Source: Planctomycetota bacterium
GTDB taxonomy: Bacteria > Planctomycetota > Planctomycetia > Pirellulales > Pirellulaceae
Assembly: GCA_026692885.1 (NCBI GenBank)
Contig: JAPLNJ010001054.1
Location: 1-19,337, forward strand
Length of the DNA stretch: 19,337 nucleotides
Direction: 5' to 3'
A model generated the notes under the pieces. The model did no database searches. It was not told the origin of the DNA and was given only the letters and a program-made list of their open reading frames with translations. A program made the position numbers and the translations under genes. Shown here one piece after another: positions 6,443 through 13,291 of this stretch (positions within the stretch are counted from its first letter, which is position 1; each line of letters begins with the position of its first letter).

Positions 6443-8521
6443 TCAACGGGCTTTGGCGATTTTGTTGGCCCCCAGCAGTTGTACGTAGTCACGCGTGATG
6501 GCCAGGATCTCGTTGAAGTAATAATCCCGCCTGATCACACTCTTGTTTTGTTCCTCCTGCTCCTTCAACTGCTTCTCTTCCTCTTTATCCGCGTCCAGGT
6601 CCGCCCGTTCGGCGAAGAATTCCTTCTCGTTCAGCGAGACCATCTTCTTCGCTTTCTGCGTCTTGTACCGGTCGATGTTGCGCATCAACTTGGCGAACTC
6701 CGTGGACTTGCCGATACGCGACTGGGACTGCGCTGACAACGGCTGGATGACCGCCGGAGTCACCATGTTGTAGCGGGCATAACGGGCCGCGGGCACCCGG
6801 TCGAACTCGATGGCATAATCCAAGTCGGCTTCCGAGATGCCCTCCATGTAATTGCTGATCGACGGCAGTTTGACGTCGGCCAAGACCCCGCGTTTCTGAG
6901 TGCTGTCGCCATCGGGCCGATAGAATTCCTGCATGGTGATCTTCAGGGCGCCCAAATTCGGCGGATTGGGGATCTTGAACAATTGCGAACCCAGATCCAG
7001 CAGGCTCTGCACCGTGCCCTTGCCGTGCGTGGATTCATCGCCCACGATCAAGCCGCGGTGATAATCCTGGATCGCGCCGGCCAGAATCTCACTGGCGCTG
7101 GCGCTGAACTTGCTGGTCACGACCACCAGCGGACCGCTCCAAGCCATGCCCGGCTCCGTGTCGTCGTACTGCTGCACGCGACCCTCGGCGTCCTTCACCT
7201 GGACCACCGACCCGCGATCGATGAACAGGCCGGTCAGACTGATGGCTTCGGTCAGACTGCCACCGCCGTTTCGGCTCAGATCCAGCACCACGGCGTCGAC
7301 ACCTTTCTGATTGAAACCTTCCAGGATCTTGGCCACGTCCCGAGTCGTGCTCTTGTACTCCTCGTTGCCTTTGCGTGCGCCTTCCATGTCCATATAGAAG
7401 CTGGGCAAGTCGATCACGCCGATTTTCAGGGGTGACCCGTCGCTCTTCTTGCCTTCCTCGACGATCTCGCCGCGCGCTTCGCTGTCCTTCAATTCGATCG
7501 TGGCGCGTGTGATGTTGTAGATCTTGGTCTCCGTGCCGGCGGTGGGTATCACGCCCAGCCGCACGACCGTGCCGGTCTTGCCCCGGATCTGCTTCACCAC
7601 GTCGTTCAACTTCATGTCGACCACGTCCACCATCTCGCCGTCCGCGCCTTGGCCGACGCTGACGATGCGATCCTCCGGCTTCAGCTTGCCGTTCTTGTCG
7701 GCCGCACCGCCGGGGATGATCTTGGAAATCACCGTGTAACCGTCCACCATCTGCAGCGCCGCGCCGATGCCTTCCAGATTCAGCCGCATCAAGATGCGAA
7801 AGTTCTCCAACGAACTGGGCGACATATACGTCGTGTGCGGATCGTAACTGGTGGTAATCGCCGACAAGAACATCTCCAGCAGTTCATCGGGATCCGTCTG
7901 ATGCATCCGCTTGTCGAAACTGTGATAACGCCGGGTCAATTTCTCGCGTGCTTCCGGGCCCTCCTTCTTATCACCCTTCAGGACCAACATGTCGTACTTG
8001 ATGCGTTTGGTCCAGCGAGTCTGGGCTTGCTCGATGTTCTGCGCGTACTGAACTTGCTCCGGGTCCGTAACCATCGTATCTGCGGTGGCAAAATCAAAGT
8101 CGCTCTTCAGCAGCTCGTCGACCATTTTGACTCGCTCGTCGACCCGCGTCAGGAAACGCTGGAAGACGGCATACGCGAAACTGATGTCTTTGTTCTTGAG
8201 CATGTCGTCCAGATCGTTCTGACGCCGCATGAACTCGTCAATGTCGGACTTCAGGAAGTACATCTTCATCGGGTCCAGCGTCTTCAGGAACGATTTCATG
8301 CCGCGCCGAGAGATTTCGTCGTCCAGCGGGTGCTTGCTGAGATGCTCGCGTTTCAGCAACTCCGTGACTACGGTCGTGACATGCCGATCATTCGGCCGCG
8401 GCGCAACCAGCTCCGCCGGAACCAGGGACCACAGACCCGCCGTTACCGCCAAGCCGAGGCCGAGCGTGAGCAGGAAGACCGGACGAAAAACACGGGTCGA
8501 AACCAGCTTGAAAACTCGCAT
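6443..8521 (-). CDS. prc: Tail-specific (C-terminal processing) protease, S41 family
   Basis: 692 aa from the ATG at 8519-8521, chosen because GAGGG lies six bases upstream, because it begins a proper signal/anchor (MRVFKLVSTRVFRPVFLLTL, then a hydrophobic run to about residue 30), and because the longer in-frame start at 8623 would lie upstream of the likely promoter. Domain order: N-terminal Tsp domain (~35-235), PDZ (~250-340, GIGAAL...IIPGGAA), S41 catalytic domain with SASASE (Ser475 the likely nucleophile) and HGKGTVQ (Lys501), then a coiled, Lys/Glu-rich C-terminal Tsp domain (DADKEEEKQLKEQEEQNKS). E. coli Prc has the same Ser/Lys dyad and a similar 682-aa length. It cuts proteins from their C-termini in the periplasm. 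The family assignment is firm. Confidence 0.93.
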   Translation of the reverse strand: MRVFKLVSTRVFRPVFLLTLGLGLAVTAGLWSLVPAELVAPRPNDRHVTTVVTELLKREHLSKHPLDDEISRRGMKSFLKTLDPMKMYFLKSDIDEFMRRQNDLDDMLKNKDISFAYAVFQRFLTRVDERVKMVDELLKSDFDFATADTMVTDPEQVQYAQNIEQAQTRWTKRIKYDMLVLKGDKKEGPEAREKLTRRYHSFDKRMHQTDPDELLEMFLSAITTSYDPHTTYMSPSSLENFRILMRLNLEGIGAALQMVDGYTVISKIIPGGAADKNGKLKPEDRIVSVGQGADGEMVDVVDMKLNDVVKQIRGKTGTVVRLGVIPTAGTETKIYNITRATIELKDSEARGEIVEEGKKSDGSPLKIGVIDLPSFYMDMEGARKGNEEYKSTTRDVAKILEGFNQKGVDAVVLDLSRNGGGSLTEAISLTGLFIDRGSVVQVKDAEGRVQQYDDTEPGMAWSGPLVVVTSKFSASASEILAGAIQDYHRGLIVGDESTHGKGTVQSLLDLGSQLFKIPNPPNLGALKITMQEFYRPDGDSTQKRGVLADVKLPSISNYMEGISEADLDYAIEFDRVPAARYARYNMVTPAVIQPLSAQSQSRIGKSTEFAKLMRNIDRYKTQKAKKMVSLNEKEFFAERADLDADKEEEKQLKEQEEQNKSVIRRDYYFNEILAITRDYVQLLGANKIAKAR

Positions 8522-8869
8522 TACAATCCCTCGAAGGACGCGCTGAAGGTAGAGGCTTCCTAAGTTGCCGAATTTGAAAGAGTTAATGATCGTAGACGGA
8601 ATTGATCCGTCCGGCAAGATCACTGGACCGCCGCGGGTGTAAAGAACGCGACAGGCGGGGGTTCGCCAACCCCCGGGAAAGCAACATCATGCCTGGAACA
8701 TGGTAGCGGAGCGGCGACATTCGTCAACACTCCGTCAACCCTTGATTACGCCGCGATGGCCTTGATCGGAACTCTGCGCAGCACGCTAGCAGCGGATCGT
8801 CGTGACCCGAAGTCACAGCCAGAAGCAACCCCAGGTAGGCCGTGTTGTGCGAAGGTTTCGTACATGCTT
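8522..8869. other. Gap upstream of protease gene with hairpin
   Basis: About 350 bp between the protease gene and the end of the zinc-ribbon gene, both minus strand. A putative promoter lies at 8589-8617 (separate entry). A perfect 7-bp hairpin GGGGGTT-CGCC-AACCCCC spans 8657-8674 and could end transcription from the zinc-ribbon gene, though no T-run follows. Nothing else was recognised in 8680-8869. Confidence 0.4.
8589..8617 (-). promoter_or_regulatory. Putative promoter of protease gene with palindromic spacer
   Basis: Read on the minus strand: TTGCCG (8612-8617), a 17-bp spacer, TACGAT (8589-8594); each hexamer matches the sigma-70 consensus at 4 of 6 positions. The spacer begins GACGGA and ends TCCGTC, a perfect 6-bp inverted repeat over 5 nt that could be an operator or chance. 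It predicts a leader of about 60 nt to the chosen start codon. Confidence 0.35.
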
Positions 8870-9157
8870 TTATCGTCCCACGGTCCACCGATAGACGAGA
8901 TACAGACACAGGCCGACACCAATCGCAATCCACCAGGGCTTGCGCGGGGGCGCAGCTTCCTCGTCCGACAAGTAGTTCTCGCAGTAGGGGCAGCGGGGCG
9001 CATCCGCATAGATCGGTCGCTGGCAATACGGGCAAGGCAGAGTGGTATCATCGTCGTCCGAGTTATCGTCGTCCGAGTTATCACCGTCCGGGTTATCGCG
9101 ATCCTCGTCGCCGTGATCCTCGTCCCAGGCATCATCCAATCGGGTACGTCGCGCCAT
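8870..9157 (-). CDS. Small zinc-ribbon protein with acidic head and C-terminal TM
   Basis: 95 aa. Strong Shine-Dalgarno GGAGGAGG shortly before the ATG. Residues 8-38 are almost wholly acidic (Asp/Glu with Asn/Ser), encoded partly by a 15-bp tandem repeat. Residues 42-59 hold two CxxC knuckles (Cys42/45 and Cys56/59; CPYC...CPYC), a DZANK/zinc-ribbon fold. Residues ~75-91 (WWIAIGVGLCLYLVYRW) form one transmembrane helix. Expected topology: zinc ribbon in the cytoplasm, anchored in the membrane by the tail. Similar small proteins are frequent in planctomycetes, with no function known to me. It is the gene upstream of the protease, 348 bp away. Confidence 0.8.
   Translation of the reverse strand: MARRTRLDDAWDEDHGDEDRDNPDGDNSDDDNSDDDDTTLPCPYCQRPIYADAPRCPYCENYLSDEEAAPPRKPWWIAIGVGLCLYLVYRWTVGR
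9051..9095. repeat. 15-bp tandem repeat, three units, inside zinc-ribbon gene
   Basis: The unit TCGTCGTCCGAGTTA occurs at 9051-9065 and exactly again at 9066-9080, with a third degenerate unit at 9081-9095. It encodes the DNSDD-type acidic repeats of the zinc-ribbon protein. The unit is a multiple of three, so changes in copy number would keep the frame. Confidence 0.8.
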
Positions 9158-9331
9158 GCAGGGTTCCTCCTCCCGACGAGTTCGTGTGCGAACAGGTTCG
9201 GTGTTCGACTCGCGGAGTTGCTTCAGCCGTTGCTCGAGTCGTTCGGCAAACGTCGTCCGCCGACTGATCCACCGGACCTATACCGCCACCATGATATCGA
9301 CTTTTTCTGCCGACTGCTCTAAATTGAGCGT

Positions 9332-10129
9332 ATGACCAAAATCGCCGACAAGAACCCGTTTCCCGGCATGAATCCCTACCTGGAGCAGTATTGGCGGGAT
9401 GTCCACACCCGACTGATGATTTACTTGTGCGACCAAGTGCAGGGACAGTTGCCCGCAGGCCTGTGGGCCAGCGTCGAGGAACAGGTGACCGTCGATGCTG
9501 AAGACGACGAGCGGGCCAGATCGTTTCATCCGGATGTGCACATCGGTGAAGACTGGCTGGTGGCCGAGGGACTTCGGTCATCCGGCACGGCTGTTGCGGA
9601 ACCCCTGGTACTGATCGAGCCGAGCGAGAAGCCGCAGCGTTACGTGCAAATCGTCGATGCGGGGGGACGCGTTGTCACCGCCGTCGAAGTCCTGAGCCGC
9701 ACGAACAAGCTTGCGGACGACGGACGACGGGCCTATCGGCGCAAGCAACGGGCCTATCTCGAAGGCGGCGTCAATCTTGTCGAAATCGACTTGGTACGAG
9801 ACGGCGCGCACATCGTGTTGGCACCGCTGGAGCAGATCCAACCGTCCCTCCGTACGCCGTACTGGGTCAGCATCTGGCGGGTGGCTCAACCGGAGGCCCG
9901 CTTTGCCTATCCGCTGCCCCGGTCGCAACCGTTGCCCCGGATTCCCCTCCCGTTGCGCCGACAAGACTCGGACGCCGTGGTGGACTTGCAGGAACTGATC
10001 GAGCTGTGCTACGACCGTGGACGCTATCATGCGCGGATCGACTATCGGCTGGATCCGGAGCCGCCCCTGCCGGCCGCGGACGCGCGTTGGGCCGACGAGT
10101 TGCTGCGCGGTCTGGGCCTTCGCTGCTGA
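9332..10129 (+). CDS. DUF4058 family protein (first paralogue)
   Basis: 265 aa. The N-terminal signature NPFPGMNPYLE (residues 8-18) is the hallmark of DUF4058, supporting the ATG at 9332 despite a weak ribosome site. A second conserved block carries AVEVLSRTNK (Glu119), a basic helix with GRRAYRRKQRAYL, and NLVEIDLVRDG (Glu151, Asp153). The paralogue at 16439-17173 has equivalents at Glu120 and Glu152 with the same spacing. The acid-rich beta-strand, lysine and helix layout recalls nuclease-like folds, but that is speculation. No signal peptide or membrane segment. Head-to-head with the zinc-ribbon gene (174 bp) and 89 bp before the methyltransferase gene on the same strand. Function unknown. 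Confidence 0.85.
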   Translation: MTKIADKNPFPGMNPYLEQYWRDVHTRLMIYLCDQVQGQLPAGLWASVEEQVTVDAEDDERARSFHPDVHIGEDWLVAEGLRSSGTAVAEPLVLIEPSEKPQRYVQIVDAGGRVVTAVEVLSRTNKLADDGRRAYRRKQRAYLEGGVNLVEIDLVRDGAHIVLAPLEQIQPSLRTPYWVSIWRVAQPEARFAYPLPRSQPLPRIPLPLRRQDSDAVVDLQELIELCYDRGRYHARIDYRLDPEPPLPAADARWADELLRGLGLRC

Positions 10130-10218
10130 GTAGCACCTGGCTGATGCTGACTGTTTCGATGCTCCCCTCCGGCCACGACACCGGAACCACTCTTGAACCT
10201 CTGAAAGGAAGTCCTCCT

Positions 10219-10854
10219 ATGGTCCGCAAGCTGCAACTGTCTGTCACACTGGCACTATGTCTCATCTGCTGGCCCACGACGCGGGCGTCAGCCGCGGACA
10301 AGGCCGAGTCGGCCGGGGGGAAGCGGGGACCGGACGTGGTGTTCGTGCCGACGCCGGACGACATCGTGACTAAGATGCTGCAGCTGGCCGGGGTGACCAA
10401 GGACGACGTACTCTACGATCCCGGTTGCGGCGACGGCCGAATCGTGGTCACCGCGGCCAAGAAGTTCGGCTGCCGTGGCGTGGGCATCGACATCAGTTCC
10501 CAACGCGTGAAGGAGGCGGTGGCCAACGCCCGCCGCAACAACGTCGACAAACTCGTCAAGATCGTGGAGCAGGATATCTACGAAGTGGATCTGAGCGAAG
10601 CGACGGTCGTCGCGTTGTATCTGTTGCCGAGCATGAACGTCAAACTGATCCCGCAACTGCAAAAGCTCAAGCCCGGCTCGCGCATCGTGGCACACGACTA
10701 CGGATTCGAAGGGCGCGTGAAGCCGGACCAGTCCCTCACCGTGACCTCGAAAGAAGACGCGGTCGAGCATCACATCATGCTCTGGAAGACGCCGTTCAAG
10801 GTCGGGCCGGCGGAGAAGACCGACCAAGCCGAGACGTCCTCCGAAGAGGAGTGA
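10219..10854 (+). CDS. SAM-dependent methyltransferase with signal peptide
   Basis: 211 aa from ATG 10219, selected because AAGGAAG stands about 8 bases upstream and the protein then begins with a clear Sec signal peptide (MVRKLQLSVTLALCLICWP, cleavage near ASA-AD at ~25). The mature part is a class I methyltransferase: motif I LYDPGCGDGRIV (DPGCGDGR at 67-74), acidic loop VGIDIS, VEQDIYEVDLSEATVVALYLLP as post-motif, then LKPGSRIVAHDYGF. The DxGCGDGR plus LYLLPSMNVKLIPQL pattern recalls the FAM173/ANTKMT-like lysine methyltransferases. The acidic tail ends AETSSEEE. A signal peptide on a SAM enzyme is odd because SAM is cytoplasmic. Follows the DUF4058 gene by 89 bp, possibly cotranscribed. 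Substrate unknown. Confidence 0.82.
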   Translation: MVRKLQLSVTLALCLICWPTTRASAADKAESAGGKRGPDVVFVPTPDDIVTKMLQLAGVTKDDVLYDPGCGDGRIVVTAAKKFGCRGVGIDISSQRVKEAVANARRNNVDKLVKIVEQDIYEVDLSEATVVALYLLPSMNVKLIPQLQKLKPGSRIVAHDYGFEGRVKPDQSLTVTSKEDAVEHHIMLWKTPFKVGPAEKTDQAETSSEEE

Positions 10855-10864
10855 GCCGCGTTCC

Positions 10865-11067
10865 CGTAGGGTACATCAAGCGGAGCGCCGATGTACCTTG
10901 GCATGGCCGAAAAACAATGTCGCCGTTTGACGTTCCACCCCTCACCCCAGCCATCCCCCCGGAGTACAAGGGCCGAGGGAGTCATTCTTCGGCCGTGCTT
11001 GGGGACCGTTCATTAGCAAGACCGTCGATCAACCGGTACATCGGCGCTGCGCTTGATGCACCCTACG
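10865..11067. repeat. 203-bp element bounded by 33-bp inverted repeats
   Basis: Arms 10865-10897 and 11035-11067 (left begins CGTAGGGTACATCAAGCGGA) are inverted copies with two mismatches. Each arm folds on itself through GGTACATC against GATGCACC-type ends. The right arm overlaps the stop codon (11063-11065) of the URO-D-like gene. The 137-bp interior has no gene. The element separates two convergent genes and could act as a bidirectional stop; it looks like a paired REP (REPIN-like) element. Confidence 0.75.
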
Positions 11068-12280
11068 CCTTGCGTACCGCGTCCAACATGGCCACCACAT
11101 TCTCCGGCGGCACGTTGGTCATGATGTTGTGCACCTGCTGAAAAATGAACCCGCCGCCGGGCGCCAGGATCTCCACCTGCCGCTGCACGTGTTCAGCCAC
11201 CTCCCGAGGCGTGCCGTTGGGCAGGCTGGTCCGCGTGTCGCAGCCCCCGCCCCAGAACGTCAGCTGCTGGCCGAATTCGGCCTTGAGCTGCGCCGCGTCC
11301 ATGCCTCGACAACTGATCTGCACCGGATTGATCGCGTCCAGCCCGGCTTCGATCAGATCCGGCAGCAACTCGTACACGCCGCCGCAACAGTGCAACATCA
11401 CCTTGACGTTGGCCAGTTCCTTGGCGCGCATCCACATCCGCTGGTGCCGCGGCTTGAAGAACTCGCGGTACATCACGGGCGAGATCTGCGGCCCGTTCTG
11501 CATGCCCAGGTCGTCGCCGAACAGAATGACGTCGATCGACGGACCGACGGCGGCCAGGAACCGCTCCAAATTGGCCAGGTGCAGCTCGACCAAACGATCC
11601 AGGAAGGCATGTGCCCGGTCCGGATCGCCGGCCAGCAACATGAAAAAGTTGTCATTGCGGTACAGGAACTGGCCGACCTCCAGCAAATTGCCACCGAACA
11701 GGCCAATGATCGCCCGCTCGGTACTGGCCCGCAGCCGGGCGGCCCCTGCACGCAATTCGTCCGCTCCCACCGCGCCGCCCGGCGGCGATCGGACGCTGGT
11801 CCACATGCTCTCGACAAACGCCTCCGGAATGTGATCCAGATCGTCCTGCTCGGCGAACGGGTAATAGGTCTGCTCGAAGTACAACGCCCCATCCGGCATC
11901 TCGGCCACGACGCGCCCGGTATTCGGCGATCGGATGACCCAGCGTGCGCCATCCCGTTGGGGATTGACCCAGATGGGCATCTGGCACGGCGTGCCGTCCG
12001 GCAACACCCAGTCCGCCCAATCGTCGTCCGACAAGGAAAAACCGCGGCCCAGTTCGATCGTGTCCACGCCGAACCGTTCCAGCACATCCTGGTCGACGAT
12101 GGCCAGCTGCTGGACCGGGTCATACACGCGAATCGGCCGTGGCTCCAGGTCCAAGTACTTGCGCAACTTGGCATAAGCGATCGCAGCGATGCCCGACGAG
12201 CGATGGCCCGAAAAATCGATTGGCACCTGGTCCGGTTGCTGGTGGTTCAGTGCCGCCAGGACACGTTCGCGGGGGTTCAT
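11063..12280 (-). CDS. URO-D superfamily protein (MtaA/MtbA-like), HCC zinc motif
   Basis: 405 aa. Start set at ATG 12278-12280, with AAGGAG eight bases upstream and the family-typical opening MNPRERVLAALNHQQPDQVP; a longer frame lacks this support. It is a uroporphyrinogen-decarboxylase-fold TIM barrel: early ERVLAAL, mid FGDDLGMQNGPQISP, then MLHCCGG (His297, Cys298, Cys299), and GGGCDTRTSLPNGTP (Cys347), closing with a GGGFIFQQVHNIMTNVPPENV segment. The HxC...C layout matches the zinc site of methyltransferases such as MtaA and MtbA, rather than true HemE, which works without metal. Those enzymes pass methyl groups from corrinoid proteins to coenzyme M; the acceptor here is unknown. The gene is 38 bp downstream of the HNH gene and ends inside a repeat arm. 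Confidence 0.83.
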   Translation of the reverse strand: MNPRERVLAALNHQQPDQVPIDFSGHRSSGIAAIAYAKLRKYLDLEPRPIRVYDPVQQLAIVDQDVLERFGVDTIELGRGFSLSDDDWADWVLPDGTPCQMPIWVNPQRDGARWVIRSPNTGRVVAEMPDGALYFEQTYYPFAEQDDLDHIPEAFVESMWTSVRSPPGGAVGADELRAGAARLRASTERAIIGLFGGNLLEVGQFLYRNDNFFMLLAGDPDRAHAFLDRLVELHLANLERFLAAVGPSIDVILFGDDLGMQNGPQISPVMYREFFKPRHQRMWMRAKELANVKVMLHCCGGVYELLPDLIEAGLDAINPVQISCRGMDAAQLKAEFGQQLTFWGGGCDTRTSLPNGTPREVAEHVQRQVEILAPGGGFIFQQVHNIMTNVPPENVVAMLDAVRKA

Positions 12281-12317
12281 GGGAAAGTCTCCTTCAAGCT
12301 GTATTGGGTTGTGGCTA

Positions 12318-12752
12318 TCATTCTTGCACGTCTCCCCACCCGTAGGCAAGCGAGGGTGGGTGCTCACCTGCTACGTACAGCACTCGCCGCAAGTTGACCA
12401 GTTCCTCACGGTTCAGGTGTAGCGCGTCGACGGTAGCTCGCCCGGTAGCAGTGATTCCGATGACCAGCTCGTAATTCCCGTCCCAGGCAAAATGCTCTTC
12501 CCAACGTTGCTGCCGCGGATGGAACAGTGGTGTTAGCCTCTGGCTCACGGGGTCCAGCGCTGCCGTCCGGCAGTACTTGTGGCTGTTGCAGCCCTGACAT
12601 GCTAACGCGAGATTATCGAGAACAGTCGGGCCGCCGGCACTACGCGGGGAAATGTGATCGAGAGAAAACGACTGCGTCGAGAATCGCGATTGACTCCGGC
12701 AGTATTCGCAGCATCCCTGCGCTCGTCGTTCGACATGTTGCCGAAGCGTCAT
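12318..12752 (-). CDS. HNH endonuclease (first paralogue)
   Basis: 144 aa from the ATG at 12750-12752; a GTG six bases upstream (12758) is an alternative and lies better placed behind the GAGAG at the end of the preceding gene. HNH core: GCCEYC (first zinc pair), FSLDHISPRSAGGPTVLDNLALACQGCNSHK, with His of DH, Asn of DNLAL and His of CNSHK, plus CxxC. The C-terminal part LFHPRQQRWEEHFAWDG followed by GITATGRATVDALHLN is shared with the paralogue at 18807-19208. The protein likely cuts DNA as a small metal-dependent HNH nuclease; target unknown. It begins 4-10 bp after the stop of the small helical gene, so the two are almost certainly translated from one message. Confidence 0.9.
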   Translation of the reverse strand: MTLRQHVERRAQGCCEYCRSQSRFSTQSFSLDHISPRSAGGPTVLDNLALACQGCNSHKYCRTAALDPVSQRLTPLFHPRQQRWEEHFAWDGNYELVIGITATGRATVDALHLNREELVNLRRVLYVAGEHPPSLAYGWGDVQE

Positions 12753-12762
12753 ACCCACGGGA

Positions 12763-13164
12763 TTACTCTCGTCTAGCGGGATCGATCTGCAACTCCCGCA
12801 GGAGTTTCGCCAAGGTCATCCCGCGGAGTTCGGCCAACGTCGCCAAGGCTTGCACTCGGGCCACATCGAGCGACTCGGCTTCCTTGGTTAGCCGCAGCAA
12901 CGCCTCGTGCTCATCCGGGCTTAGGGTTTCAGCATCGCGAGTGGCGCGAAGCTCATCGTATCGGGCCTGCACTTCCTGGGGCAGACGCCGGTTGATGATC
13001 AGCAGCAATTCGGCCTCCTGATTCGGTAGGGGTCGAGCGTGACGTCGAGCTTGCAGTGCCAAGACCTCCGACGCAAACTCGTGAAGTTCGAGTTCACTCA
13101 GCTGTTCCGCGGCGGCGACCAGCGTCCCGACCGACATATCGGCCGCAAGTTGTGTGGTGGTCAT
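12763..13164 (-). CDS. Small helical protein paired with HNH nuclease
   Basis: 133 aa, AGGA seven bases upstream of the ATG. Predicted all-helical: an N-terminal helix pair (VAAAEQLSELELHEFASEVLALQARRHA), a central ELLLIINRRLPQEVQARYDELRATRDAE segment, then ETLSPDEHEALLRLTKEAESLD and a final RVQALATLAELRGMTLAKLLREL. No membrane segment, no enzymatic motif. I recall similar small proteins beside HNH genes in cyanobacteria and planctomycetes, but no established function. Only 4-10 bp separate it from the HNH gene, and a likely promoter sits about 50 bp upstream, making a two-gene unit. It could be an inhibitor, adaptor or specificity partner; none of these can be read from the sequence. Confidence 0.75.
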   Translation of the reverse strand: MTTTQLAADMSVGTLVAAAEQLSELELHEFASEVLALQARRHARPLPNQEAELLLIINRRLPQEVQARYDELRATRDAETLSPDEHEALLRLTKEAESLDVARVQALATLAELRGMTLAKLLRELQIDPARRE

Positions 13165-13221
13165 GAGTGGTTCCTGTCAAATGACTAGCCCGATGGCGTC
13201 TCGAATCCCGGCGTGCCCCTG

Positions 13222-13250
13222 ATTATAGCCGGCAACCTCACTGACGGGAA
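13222..13250 (-). promoter_or_regulatory. Putative promoter of small protein-HNH cassette
   Basis: On the minus strand a perfect TATAAT (13222-13227) is preceded at 17 bp by TTCCCG (13245-13250, weak -35). The -35 lies in the perfect 12-bp palindrome CGGGAATTCCCG (13245-13256), a possible operator. It would give a leader of about 50 nt to the small helical gene, so the cassette need not depend on the upstream kinase gene. Confidence 0.4.
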
Positions 13251-13291
13251 TTCCCGGCCTTGCTGTGAAATCCGAACCGGGCCTGCGTAAG

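Noticed and set aside
6166..6492. Open frame on the minus strand through copy A, sharing a peptide with the frame at 16122-16613
   Set aside because: The shared peptide (EICTSDPLSRA) is just translation of the repeated DNA; the rest differs and overlaps real genes.
9051..9095. Short direct repeats as a possible CRISPR
   Set aside because: Units are 15 bp, adjacent with no spacers, and lie in frame within a coding sequence; no cas genes are present.
11129..12397. 422-codon open frame on the plus strand opposite a URO-D-like gene
   Set aside because: Antisense shadow with an Arg/His/Gln-rich composition; the minus-strand frame has the family motifs and a Shine-Dalgarno.
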